From the NCBI GenBank assembly GCA_963922205.1, contig CAWUHX010000099.1, forward strand, positions 930,001 to 994,000: a stretch of DNA of 64,000 bases, in the 5' to 3' direction. Source of the stretch: Romanomermis culicivorax (lineage: Eukaryota; Nematoda; Enoplea; Mermithida; Mermithidae). Under the pieces are notes generated by a model. The model ran no database searches, was not told the DNA's origin, and saw only the letters and a list, made by a program, of their open reading frames with translations. Made by a program: the position numbers and the translations under genes. How positions within the stretch are numbered: the stretch's first letter is position 1; every line of letters begins with the position of its first letter. Shown here piece after piece: positions 22,769-33,040 of this stretch.

Positions 22769-22802
22769 TTTTTTTTTTTTTTTTTTTCTTTTTTTTTTTT
22801 TT
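22769..22802. repeat. Poly-T tract (poly-A in the element RNA)
   Basis: A 34-base run of T interrupted by one C, preceded by six A. In the element transcript this is an internal A-rich tract within the leader. It is a simple repeat with no further feature. Confidence 0.9.
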
Positions 22803-23479
22803 GCACCGCTCAGCTGACCGAGAAAGGGAAAGGGGAAATAAAATAACCGAAGACGGGGAATACGAGAGTTGGACATACGCGTGTTAAATGTGTAAACAGT
22901 CGGTGTAAAATTTTGGGGCCGGAAAAGTGAGCAATTCCGACAGTTTCCGCCGACGTACAAAAAGACTGTACACAACTAACAAATCGCAGCCACGTATGAC
23001 GTCCAGAATCATACGTGGAGGGTGTACGGTATCATGGGGTCACGGACCACCAACAGTCAGGAGAGGCCGTAAACCCCTACAGCTGTGATACCAGTACCCG
23101 CGTATGGGTATACTGTAGTTACAGTATGGGAATGGGCACAGGCGTACTGTAATGGCACCCACCCGGAGGGCTACAGTATACCACCCAGGATTAGAGAGGG
23201 GGGGAATAAGGGAAAAGAAGTAGATAAGGTAGTTTACAACACAGACTAAGTTTGTGGAACGTACAGAGTGAATCAGAGGAGAAATACAGAATACTCGATA
23301 TATAACTCAACTCTGGGACAAATAACACGACTCTGAGGATAAATAACTCGACTCAGGGGGGATTTATTACTCATAGGGGGTTATACACACGCATGAGATA
23401 ATTATTTACACATATAGATCACATTTAGATCACTCGTAAGGGCAAATCCCGTTTTATAGTAATTAAATCGGATGTTCAG

Positions 23480-23790
23480 GGATAAATTCCCGACCTACAG
23501 TAATAACTCTTGGTGGCACGGAAAAAAATTTCCGATTTACAGTAATAATACGCGACTTGAGGGGAGGTATCCGACCTACTGTAGCGGTAATCCGAAATAA
23601 GGGACATTCCCGACCCATTAGGCAGTAAACCCGAATCTGGGGGGGGGTCTCCGACTTATTGGATGGCTAGTGCCCAATTTTAAGGGGGCTTGTCCGACTT
23701 AAAATGGGAGTTGACCCGACCTGGGGGTAGTTCCGACCCAAGGGTGAAGATTTACACTTAAGGGCGAGTGCCAGACTTAAGGTCGATTTT
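23480..23790. repeat. Short-period CCGAC repeats next to the primer binding site
   Basis: CCGAC(C/T)TA, CCCGACC and CCGAA units recur every ~20-40 bases, often followed by GGG runs. Relative to the transcript these are GTCGG units right after the primer binding site, where packaging or dimerisation signals usually lie. Confidence 0.5.
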
Positions 23791-23802
23791 CCAGCCTCGC
23801 CA
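23785..23802 (-). other. Primer binding site
   Basis: Directly inside the 5' LTR the minus strand reads TGGCGAGGCTGGAAAATC. It starts with TGG, as expected for pairing with the CCA end of a tRNA, with no spacer. The tRNA identity was not assigned. Confidence 0.6.
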
Positions 23803-25293
23803 TGTCACATTTTACGCCATCGATGTCACATTTTACGCCATGTCACGTGTATGACAGGTTTATCTTGGGAGAGCTGGAGAGGTTTGGGTATCTCATCAGG
23901 TAATACCGTGTTTTAGATGTCACATTGATGGTGAACCATATCAGATTGATCCTATTACAGTGAGTAATAGGCTGTGACTCCTGATGGATACTGGCATTTT
24001 CCCCGGGCTTCCCAAGTTGGCGTTGGGGCCTAACCTGGCAAATGGTGGCTATAGAGAGGTCTATAGTTGGTTCTCTTGGGTTGTCCTTGGGGTCTTGCTG
24101 TAGGGTAATGGACAACGCTGCCAGGCTAGGTGCGACAATCCCCGAGTCCTACTCAGTGAGAGTGGGGACAGGGTCACCCGTAAAATGACCTAAATTATGG
24201 GACCCGATTATGAACCGGACAGCCCCTTTTTAGCCCGAACCTGAGAGGTGGAGGCCCTACTTATCTGTGGAAAAACCTTGGGAAACCGACTTAGGAAGGA
24301 TTTCCCAACAAATAACCCACAAATAACAACAATCCCCTGAGAAGACTCACCTAGTCCTGTTTCTCAAGCGATTACGACGCAACGGGCGGCAAGTCCCTGG
24401 ATGCTTTCAGTCTTCTGGCACTGGGAGCGGGGGATGCGATCCTCAAACGTCCTAGGCGGTGAGCGGCGGCGAGCGGCGGCGAGCGGCGGCGAGCGGGAGG
24501 GAGCGGGAGCGAGCGGGAGGCGAAACTCCAACGTTTAATTCACGAACCGGGGGCGGTCGGACTCCTGGCACTGATGGGCAGCGGGGTACTGTAGGCGGTG
24601 AGCGGCGGACGCAGTAAGTAATGCAAAAGGTATGCAAATTTATTTAGAATAATAGGCGGCGGACGCAGTCGAGTATATAAAAATATGTAAATTAAGAAGG
24701 GCGGCGGACGCGGAGTGACAACTGGACGAAAGCTTGGTGAACCCAAGAATGAGCGAAAAACTAAAGAAACATGTCCTTTTAAGGACATGTTTGGCTACAG
24801 CTGCAGCTTGGGCGGAGTTTCTCGGCGCTCAAGCTAACTTCTGCAGCTAGACGCGATGCAGAAGATGCCTATGAGCACATAGACATTTTTCATTCACATG
24901 CGTTTAGCACTGAGGCCGGCTGTAGTGCCTATGCTAAGCATATGAACGTCTTTAGCTAAAACTTCTTAGCTAGTCGTTTTGCGTAACAAAAACGACGCTA
25001 ATTTTTGATGATAAGAGGTGCGTGAGCGCACCAAAAATAGCCATGTGCTCGTGGAGCACGACTGGCGGAAGTTTTTAGCTAAAGGGCCTACTGTAGCCCG
25101 CGTTTGTAAAGAAATAAAAATACAACAAAACGAAACATAGAAATGCATGAAAAATCTAAAAACGAACGTAAAATGCATGTGCAAAAATGAAATAAACAAA
25201 AGCATGATCGAGTAATAAACCAAACATGAAAAATAACAAAATGTCGGCATGATCGGGATCACGTGACGTTGGAGAATTGAGCGGCACGTGACA
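23803..25293 (-). repeat. 5' LTR
   Basis: Copy of the repeat at 9067-10511, slightly longer through expansion of GAGCGGCGGC-type units at about 24455-24525. It begins with the tandem 21-bp TGTCACATTTTACGCC unit and ends with CACGTGACA at 25293. It would contain the element's promoter and polyadenylation signals on the minus strand; I could not fix a TATA box or start site with confidence. Confidence 0.88.
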
Positions 25294-26749
25294 CTGTGAA
25301 AAAGTATATTCTGCAGCAGCGTGCATTTCTTCTGGCCAACTAACATTCTCTATAAAAATTATATGCAATTATGACGAAGGCTGACTTCACTTGAATATAT
25401 AGAAATGGTAAACTATAGTATTCCAACTCCCTATCGATTCAAGACTCCTGCTTCTCACTCTGGCTGAAAAATAGCGAGGGAGGCATATTATAATCATTTT
25501 CAGAACTATAAAGAAACCTGAGTTTGGTTGCACTAAACCCAGCATGAGGATAATCTCAACTTCGGGAAGCTTGCTGATCCTCAGTTTGAGCCAATCGAAG
25601 TGCCGAGATTATTTTCTTCCAGTGCACAAACAATACTCACTTCAGGATAAACTAATACTGAGGTTTAAGTTCGAGTTAGTTGGCGATAATCTCGAGATTG
25701 AGGTCGTTATAGTCCTGATGATATTGAGATTATACCAAACTTGAGATCAAACCCAGTTGCCTTTTTGTTCGACATTATCTTAAGCTCGACCTTAGACCCC
25801 TTTAGTGCAACTGAGCCTTGGTTACAGTCGGACACCATCTGCGAATGGGACAACAGAGCGAAACATACAAAAATGCCATTAAAGAGATCCTGATTCAGCC
25901 ATGTCTATATTAGGGGTCGCCAAATCCGATTCCGACTTCTCCCCCACTCTAATCGCACTCTCACGACAACAGTACGATTTTTTTAAAGCAGGACTGGAGC
26001 GACAGAGATGGGTAAAATGGCTTCCCGTCTGCAATCCTGCAAAAAGCGCTCTTCCTGCAAATTTCAGTTTAAATCCAAAAACTAGGAATGATGCTATTTT
26101 GTTGAATAATTTCAACAAACACTTGAGATAACTTGATTTGCGTACCTATATTCAGAGAATAAATTTGTTTATAGCTTGTAATCAGTAAAACTCATGGAGT
26201 GAATTCTATACTAACGATATAAAATGACTTTTTTGGCCAACTTTTTTTTGAATTTTTTGTTTCAAATAACGCCAAAAAATCAGGGTCCACCACGTGTACC
26301 CTCCTCAAAATTTCGGAGATGCACATGTATGGTTGAAAATTGTGTTGATGCCCTCAGCTGCAGAATATACTTTTCCACAAACATGGAAAAAATTTTAATC
26401 AGAAAGAATGAAAATCCTACATTACGAAAGTGAATTTTTTCCTACTTTAACCCAAGTTCTCAGAAATCTAGTCCACTCATTTTTCCAGCTTGGCAAATCC
26501 AAACAAGTGTATTCTTTTTTCTGCCACATCAGCGCATTTTCTAATAATCTAGTCCACCTCTTCTCAGTGGGCCTCAGTATGCATGAAAACCTTCATAGAA
26601 GCACATTGAAGTTTTAAATTTGGTCATCTTCATATCAAAGAAACAATAAAAGACGATCTTAAAGCTACGGATTCACACTTTCCGTAAAAGTAAGAGATGT
26701 GTAAACCGCATAGTATGTGGAACACGTTGTAAACAGAGTGAATAGTCAC
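25294..26749. other. Flank between LTR element and Maverick
   Basis: No gene recognised. At about 25517-25820 a small inverted pair is visible (GGTTGCACTAAA near 25526 and TTTAGTGCAACT near 25802), suggesting a ~300-bp MITE-like insert. The rest is AT-rich and featureless by eye. Confidence 0.4.
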
Positions 26750-27150
26750 CATATCCATTGAATTCCGCGTTTATTCAATTTTCAGTGGTCGAAAATCATT
26801 TCCACCAAAATATCACGAAAATATGCTTAATCACAACCCGAATAATTTTTTGTGTAACTCCCCTTGGTCAGAAACCCTTCCACAAAAAATTCGTGAAAAT
26901 ACGCTTGTCTACACCCGGCATAATTTTTTTTGTAAAGTGACAGCATCTATGGAATTCCTCACGGTCAATAACCTCTTCCAGCAAATAATCACTAAAGTAG
27001 CTTGTTTACGCCCGAGATGAATTTTTGGTGTAAAGTGACCGCATTCATTGGATTCCCCGCGGCCAAAAACCCCTTCCACCAAAAAATCACGAAAGTATGC
27101 CATTTTACACCTGGGACAATTTTTTTGTGTAACGTGACCGCGATCCCTTT
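26750..27150. repeat. Minisatellite, ~97-bp unit, about four copies
   Basis: Imperfect tandem copies share the blocks CCCTTCCACCAAAAAATCAC, GAAAGTATGC, ACACCCGG and AATTTTTTTTGTGTAA, starting near 26758, 26860, 26950 and 27045. Divergence between copies is high. There is no coding evidence. Confidence 0.65.
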
Positions 27151-27275
27151 GACCCAAGCATTATGGAAACCCTGTTTCTCACAGGGATCGACAGTTTTTG
27201 TGTTTTCCACTAAATTATTTTTTTGAACCCGAATGATGCATAATGTAAAATTGTCAAATTCATGGATTCCTCGGA

Positions 27276-28690
27276 AGTAGTAAGGCCAGCCCGTATAGGT
27301 CGTACGCTTAAGGATACCCTATCTTTTGTGTACGACCTATAATTTGTCACTTTCGGCCGATTTATAGGTCGTACAGTAAACATATACGATTGGCTTTTGT
27401 CGGATTTACAGGTCGTACAGTAAACATATACGCTCAATTTCTTCGTCGATTTATAGGTCGTGCAGTAAACATATACGCTCGATTTATAGGTCGTACGGTT
27501 AAGAATGCATGTTCTTGAGTTACCGTAATAGTAGAATTACGGTAATTTTTCGATTATGGTAATAAATGTGTTACTGTGGGTGGAAAAGGAAAATCAATGA
27601 TGAATGCAAAAAGGAAAACTAAAATGAACAAAAAATGGAAAAGAAATAAAAAGAGATTGTGTGTAAAAACGGCTTCCCCTCTGGGAAGAGGAAGCCCTCA
27701 AAAATTTGCAACCCGGACCCCCTTTGTCAAAAGGGTGCCACCTGCAGGTGTAAATATATTTCGGAGGTCCCATTTTCTGAACGATCGTTCAAGTCAACAA
27801 ATGTCAGAAGGGTCAATCTGGTCAGTAATGGTCTGTTTAATGAGTAAAATCTCGGGAGAGTCAATATGCGATGAAACATTATCCTTACGGGTGCATGCGT
27901 ATAAAGTTTGATGTTCTGCCAAAAATGACCAAGAAGGTCTTTTATAAAAATGACCAGAGCGAGCTGGCCGTAAAAAACATGTAGACAAATAAGGTATTTT
28001 ATAGAAAGATGACCATAAAGAGCTGGTCGTAAAAAGCGTGTAGAAAATTTGGAGAGTTGACGTACGCTAAAGGATACAGATTCGGGAATTATCGTAATAG
28101 TAGAATTACGGTAATTTTTCGATTATGGTAATAAATGTGTTACTGTAGATGAAAAAGGAAAATTGATGATGAACTGAAAATGGAAAACGGAAAACTAAAA
28201 TGAACAAAAAATGAAAAGAAATAAAAAGAGATTGTGTGTAAAAACGGCTTCCCCTCTGAGAAGAGGAAGCCCTCAAAAATTTGCGCCCCGGACCCCCTTT
28301 GTCAAAAGGGTGCCACCTGCAGGTGTAAATATATTTCGGAGGTCCCATTTTCTGAACGATCGTTCAAGTCAACAAATGTCAGAACGGTCAATCTGGTCAG
28401 TAATGGTCTGTTTACTGAGTAAATTCTCGAGAGAGTCAATACGCGATGAAACATTATCCTTAGGGGTGCATATGTATAAAGTTTGATGTTCTGCCAAAAA
28501 TGACCAAGAAGGTCTTTTATAAAAATGACCAGAGTGAGCTGGCCATAAAAAGCATGTAGACAAATAAGGTCTTTTATAGAAAAGGACCATAATGAGCTGG
28601 TCATAAAAAGCGTGTAGAAAAATTGGAGAGTTGAAAAAATCTTTACGTATCAATAATTTTTAATTCGATGCAACATTCTATTTTATTATA
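27276..28690 (+). repeat. Left terminal inverted repeat of the Maverick
   Basis: Matches the reverse complement of about 46138-47472. The outer 230 bp hold four to five copies of TATAGGTCGTAC plus AGTAAACATATACG, with one inverted copy. Inside are the palindromes TTACCGTAAT/ATTACGGTAA (27521) and TGAACGATCGTTCA (27778). A ~560-bp segment is tandemly duplicated (27500-28035 and 28064-28635), and a third, diverged copy extends to about 29110. The ~110-codon frames inside come from the repeat and are not supported as genes. Confidence 0.88.
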
Positions 28691-29639
28691 AAACTTTTGA
28701 AACACTATTTTATTTTTGTTTATCGCCAAAATACTGTAATCTAAATACAAAAATAATAACGTGAACAAAAAAATGGTGAACAAAATAGAAAGAAAGAAAG
28801 AAAACATTTATAAAATTGACCCCCTCCGCCCACGGAGGAGGTTGTTAAAAAAAAGCGCCCTCGGGCTCCAAAATATGAGGTGCGCCATCTGCAGGTTCAC
28901 AGAATAGCTAATCGGAAGCCCTGCATACTGAACGATCATCCAAATTAGAACGGTCTTTTAGATCAGAATGCTCAATTTCACATATAAAAACTCTAAGAGC
29001 CTATAAAACTTGAAACATTATTCCTACGGGTTTATACTTATAAGGTCGTAAATGACCAAATTCTTTTATAGAAAAATGGGCATAAAACGCGTGTAGAAAA
29101 GTGAACACTTGGGATGAAAAATATTCTAAATGTAAAAAAGTAATTGATACCACAAAAATATTTGAAGAAAAGAAAAGAAAAGAAAAAGAAAAAAGAAAAG
29201 AACTAAATCATCAATACATGAACGTTATTCTACGTATCGAAAATTAATACATTATATTGGATGATTTATGTAGGTAGATGCGGCTTTGTATACAGAGTGT
29301 TTTCCAGAGCAAACATAGAAAAGTTAGACAGCTGAAACCATTTAGATCGTAAAACCAATTAGAAATGCTAGAAAAGGTCAAAGGTTCTATAAAATACGGT
29401 AGCAAGAGACGCTCTACCAAAATAATTAAGGTGTTGATTATTGTTATTTTGATAGTTTTCTAGAATAACCTAGAGCCTAAAGCCTTTAAAGAGACGCAAT
29501 ACCGAAACAATTAAGGTGGTGATTATTGTTATTCTGATAGTTTTCTAGAATAACCTAGAGCCGAGAACCTTCAAAGAAAAACCGAGAAGATTCAACCAAA
29601 AAGCAGAAAAAACCGGAAAAGGTTTAATGAGGGTAAAGA
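28691..29639. other. Non-coding segment with upstream direct repeats
   Basis: A diverged third copy of the TIR unit lies at about 28790-29110, followed by an AAAAG-rich simple repeat near 29165-29205. Two ~56-bp direct copies (29421-29476 and 29507-29563) each contain TTCTAGAA. No gene. Confidence 0.55.
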
Positions 29640-29650
29640 GGTATAAATAG
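29640..29650 (+). promoter_or_regulatory. TATA box
   Basis: GTATAAATAG lies about 65 bases upstream of the ATG at 29714. It is a good match to the metazoan TATA consensus, with the GC-rich three-exon gene following in the right direction. Confidence 0.55.
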
Positions 29651-29713
29651 AAAAAATAGAAGAAGAAGAACCATTCTTATTTTTGTACTTGCGCTCGACA
29701 CCTGAGACTACCA

Positions 29714-30413
29714 ATGGAGGCCCTATTTGTTACGTTTATTTTGGCGTTAAGAGCCACCTACATGACATACGGTACGATGATTTTACAAATATTTTGATTT
29801 AAAAATTAATATGGATGCTATTTTATAATATTATTAATTTAGAGCCATTTATAACGACGGCCGACATTGACGCGTGGGCGTCCATCTTTTGGGAGGAGGC
29901 GTGGATGGACTTCAAGAGCTGGTGGAAAAGCCAGCGAGGGGTTGAATATCCGGCTAGACAGAAACCCTTTTGAGGTTTTATGAAATGTCTACGCCGTATG
30001 TTTGAAAACCCTTCGCTGGACGACGGCCACTTAGCCTCGCACCTGTGGAATATCCTCCCCCCTGGTGCGAGGGCTGAATGGGGAAATGCCGACGATTGCT
30101 ACCTCGACGAGAGGATAGGACTGGCGCTACCGGGTTTCTAGTAAGTTACGATGTTATAGTTAAAACACGTTGTAGATATATAAATTTTATAAGCTAGCTG
30201 AGCTGTCTAAAACTTACCAAAGAACATTTCTAGAATATTCTAGAAGTTTTCAAATATTTACACAATTTTATACGATAAAATTTTATGATAAATAAAGACT
30301 ATTGATAGATCTTGTACCTATTACTTAACAGTTAAATGATATATTAGAGTAAAAATTTTTGTTTAACTAAAATAGTTATTAAAATTTGTAAAAATTTTAG
30401 TGGATACGCGTGA
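29714..30413 (+). CDS. GC-rich three-exon gene of unknown function in the Maverick
   Basis: Exons 29714-29771, 29843-30140 and 30401-30413 join in frame across GT-AG introns (donors GTACGA and GTAAGT; acceptors AATTTAG and ATTTTAG). The start is MEALFVTFILALRATYM, a short hydrophobic N-terminus. The rest is Trp-rich (DAWASIFWEEAWMDFKSWW; SHLWNILPPGARAEWG). An in-frame TGA lies at 29971 (codon 63), after which the frame remains open and protein-like to the final TGA. Base composition is strikingly GC-rich inside AT-rich DNA. A TATA box precedes it, and TTCTAGAA heat-shock-type elements flank it. No family recognised. It may be a cargo gene, a broken gene, or two smaller ones. Confidence 0.45.
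30228..30245. promoter_or_regulatory. Heat-shock element (four perfect units)
   Basis: TTCTAGAATATTCTAGAA is four perfect alternating nTTCn/nGAAn units, the consensus target of HSF. It lies in the second intron of the GC-rich gene. Single TTCTAGAA dyads also occur upstream at 29458 and 29543 inside the 56-bp direct repeats. Confidence 0.6.
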
Positions 30414-30974
30414 AACCTCTAGCGTGGGGTGCGACGGCGGCAGCGGCGAAGGTGGATGTATATATGTATATTTTATTTTGTTTTTAAATTTTGTATATAT
30501 GTATAATTCATTCTATTTTGTTTTAAATTTTGTATATATATTTTGTTTCAAATAAATTAAATTGAATTAAAATTAATAAAATTTTTTATTTATTGCCTTT
30601 AATAGTAAAGGTAATTTCTTTAGAGTTCTACTATGAGTGTGTGTGTGTGCGTATGTGTCAACTTCGGGAATATAAAAAAGGGTTTACTGTAGTCAGATAT
30701 TTAGAGATGTACGAGTAAACAATATGTAGAGAATATGCACAAACAGGTCTTAAGGTAAAAGGAATGTACAAGATAATTACATAGTACTGTAGAATTAAAG
30801 GAGAAAATAAAGGAAAGAAGGAGTAATAAAAGGAAGTTCATTTATAATTAGGAATAAATTAAAAGAATATTTCTAAACAATAGCTAAACAATAGCTGTAT
30901 AAACAACAACAATTATAAGTGATTTTTATTATTATAAAAAAATTAGATGAAATGTACATATAAATATAAGGTAT
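30414..30974. other. Non-coding AT-rich spacer
   Basis: Between the 3' end of the GC-rich gene and the convergent capsid gene. It holds AATAAA-type sequences and a TG-rich simple run near 30635-30655. No gene seen. Confidence 0.5.
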
Positions 30975-32372
30975 TTAAATACTATAATCCGTAAAAGTTT
31001 CACGATTTTTATCAATCATTATGAGAGAGTCAAATTCTGCGTATATAAGTGCTTCAATACCGCCATCTGGTGTATCTTCGCCAAAATTCATCTGTAAACT
31101 AGTGGTTCCTTCACGTACGAGTTCCCAAAAATTACCATCCATACCGCAAGGAGTCAAATCAAAAACAAAAACCGTGTTATGCGTTGTAAAAGAATTTTGA
31201 GTAATTTCATTACCCTTGTTATCTGTACCAATTCCTACACCCTCAAATAATTGTACAAAAGTGCGCAAATATTTGTTTTCTTTAAAATTTAGCATATATG
31301 GTGTTGTAGGTAGTGTTGTAGTGCCACTTGTTATTTTAATTTCGTTTAATCCAAAATGCTTAAAATTGAAGGGGCTTTGATAATAATCACCCCTAGCAGC
31401 CGAACCATCAACGAGCGCCACAAGGAGACGACGAGGTAAAGGACCTGTGAACAATGAGTTCAGAGGAGCTGAGCAACGACTAGTTGTTATGTATAGACTT
31501 GTAACATGACATTGACGAATAGGGTATTTTGCAGCTGTATTTTGTAACATGGATTCAATAGCTAGATTGATATTATCCACAACTTCAACTTTTTTAATAA
31601 ATAAAGACATGCTTTTAACCTCGATTTTATAAGCTTCGTTGTCAGTAGATATAAATTTTTGCAAGCAAAAATCATCTCTATGTCTGTATAAATCAATTTT
31701 CAAAGTACATTGATTCAATAGGAAACGTTCTTGCATAAATAGATCGGCATGTATAGGAGCCATTAATTCAACAACTGCACTGTTTTTGAACATCTGAACT
31801 CTTTCCAAAGCACCCTTGTTTTTCTTTATATCAAGAACATTGCCATTTTCAAAAGCATAACCAGCAGCTGCAACATGTGTCGACTTAGCATCACCACCAT
31901 AGTTCAATTCCGTTTCCAAATAAGATCTGTAAGCGTATCTATCCCCACTGAAATGTTAAAATGTTAAAATTAAAAAACGTAGACATACATTTAATTATAA
32001 AACTTACCTGTCAGATATTAATTTTCCATTTAAGTACATCTTGATCTGTTTAAAAAATGTTTTGCCGATCAAATTAATTGGTGCTACAACATTTCCGGTA
32101 AGGTTATTGTTGGCGTCTGCTGTTAAAGTGCAAGCAGCGCCATTAGCTTTCGTAATTCGAATAGTAAAATATATAAAATTTTTTGATAAGTCCAACATAT
32201 ATGAATCAGGTGAAATAACAAACTCGTAAGGTCCTTCATTAGTACAAGGATTTTGTAACTGAATTTCAGACCAAAAACTTCTACGAATAGCAACTTGTGT
32301 TGGAGGTACGGTAAATAAATCTAACTCCATTTTACTACTAGGAGACGACGCAGCATCAATAAATTTACTCAT
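30975..32372 (-). CDS. Major capsid protein (double jelly-roll, Polinton/adintovirus type)
   Basis: Two exons: 32372-32008 and 31947-30975, joined across a 60-bp GT-AG intron (donor GTAAGT, acceptor ATTTCAG), giving 445 residues. The first exon has the typical start (FTVPPTQVAIRRSFWSEI, ISPDSYMLDLSKNF, INLIGKTFFKQIKMYLNGKL). The second continues SGDRYAYRSYLETELNYG and ends with the capsid-like EALIYAEFDSLIMIDKNRE. This resembles the invertebrate proteins labelled F54H12.2-like, which are Maverick hexon homologues. The protein would assemble into the icosahedral shell. It overlaps the upstream gene by four bases (ATGA). Confidence 0.9.
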
Positions 32373-32905
32373 TTTGAATAGATATCCTTGAAACCGACTA
32401 CTCTACGTTGAGTCTTTTTTAAGAATGAGGAACGTCGTTTCAGGTGTTTACGTTTATGTTGTTTTTGATGTTGATGTTGTTGACGCTGACCATCATTTAA
32501 CTTTTTATTGCTTTTTATATGTATCGTAGAATTTATATGTTTACGCTTCCCTAAACCTTTTCCTTTATGAATGCGCTCGCCTGTTTCGTGTAATAAGCTA
32601 CCAGCTGCGTTTCGTCCATGCTCAGCAACACTTTCTTTAAAAGAACGACCTTCTACAACATCAGCTGCAATTTTGGAACCTGCAGCAAGTGCATGCTTTC
32701 CTGCAGATTTTAACAAAGGCATAGCTAGACGCCACAAACTCTTAAAAAAATTACCAACTCCAGCTCCTTGATGTCTATAATAATACGGGTATGCTGCTCG
32801 AAAACCTTCTAAGGTACCACCTAATTGAAATTGATTATCTTGAATACTATGTTGATAAATTTTGATCCAGTAATCAACGGTTTCAGGGATAAATACGGTA
32901 TGCAT
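32369..32905 (-). CDS. Conserved capsid-cluster protein with hydrophobic core and basic tail
   Basis: 178 residues. The N-terminal half has IPETVDYWIKIYQ and a Gly/Tyr-rich stretch (YYYRHQGAGVGNFFKSL), then an amphipathic helical segment (WRLAMPLLKSAGKHALAAG). The C-terminal third is Lys/Arg/His-rich, ending KKTQRRVVGFKDIYSK. Proteins with this layout sit next to the capsid genes of Polintons and adintoviruses and have been compared to adenovirus core or membrane-active minor proteins (pX/pVI). That equivalence is inferred from layout only. Its stop overlaps the major capsid start. Confidence 0.6.
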   Translation of the reverse strand: MHTVFIPETVDYWIKIYQHSIQDNQFQLGGTLEGFRAAYPYYYRHQGAGVGNFFKSLWRLAMPLLKSAGKHALAAGSKIAADVVEGRSFKESVAEHGRNAAGSLLHETGERIHKGKGLGKRKHINSTIHIKSNKKLNDGQRQQHQHQKQHKRKHLKRRSSFLKKTQRRVVGFKDIYSK

Positions 32906-33040
32906 ATTTTGCTTTGAAAATCAAAAGAAACAACTAAATGAATTAATTAATTAATTAAGAGCGTTTGCGAAAATTCAACCTGACGACAACGTGTCCAAAT
33001 GCAAATGAATGAATGAGTAAATAAAAATTTGATACTATGA

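Larger units (their letters stand above)
20149..23784 (-). other. 3.65 kb non-coding leader (5' UTR) of the LTR element
   Basis: There is no convincing gene between the primer binding site and gag; the ORFs of about 100 codons have no recognisable features. The leader is built from several kinds of short repeats: GCGGACTC and CCAGGAG motifs at 20670-21350, a GACGTCA array at 21597-22629, a homopolymer run at 22769-22802, and CCGAC/CCCGA units at 23480-23790. Such length is far beyond a typical LTR-element leader and suggests packaging, translation or enhancer/insulator functions. Confidence 0.65.
9067..25293 (-). mobile_element. Giant (16.2 kb) Gypsy-class LTR retrotransposon with env-like gene
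   Basis: Two ~1.45 kb direct repeats bound a minus-strand coding region. Order in the transcribed direction: 5' LTR (23803-25293), primer binding site, 3.65 kb non-coding leader, gag (from 20148), acidic linker ORF, envelope-like glycoprotein, two aspartic-protease-like domains, RT, RNase H, integrase (to 11032), 3' LTR (9067-10511). LTR termini form the inverted pair TGTCAC...GTGACA. RT and integrase motifs place it in the Gypsy/Metaviridae group. LTRs differ by scattered substitutions and repeat-number changes. Together with a UGA inside integrase, this indicates an older, probably defective copy. No target-site duplication was found; the left junction abuts an assembly gap. Confidence 0.9.

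Noticed and set aside
27576..28486. ~100-codon Lys/Arg-rich ORFs inside the Maverick TIRs
   Set aside because: They recur because the TIR modules are duplicated. Lengths differ between copies and both strands give similar chance frames.
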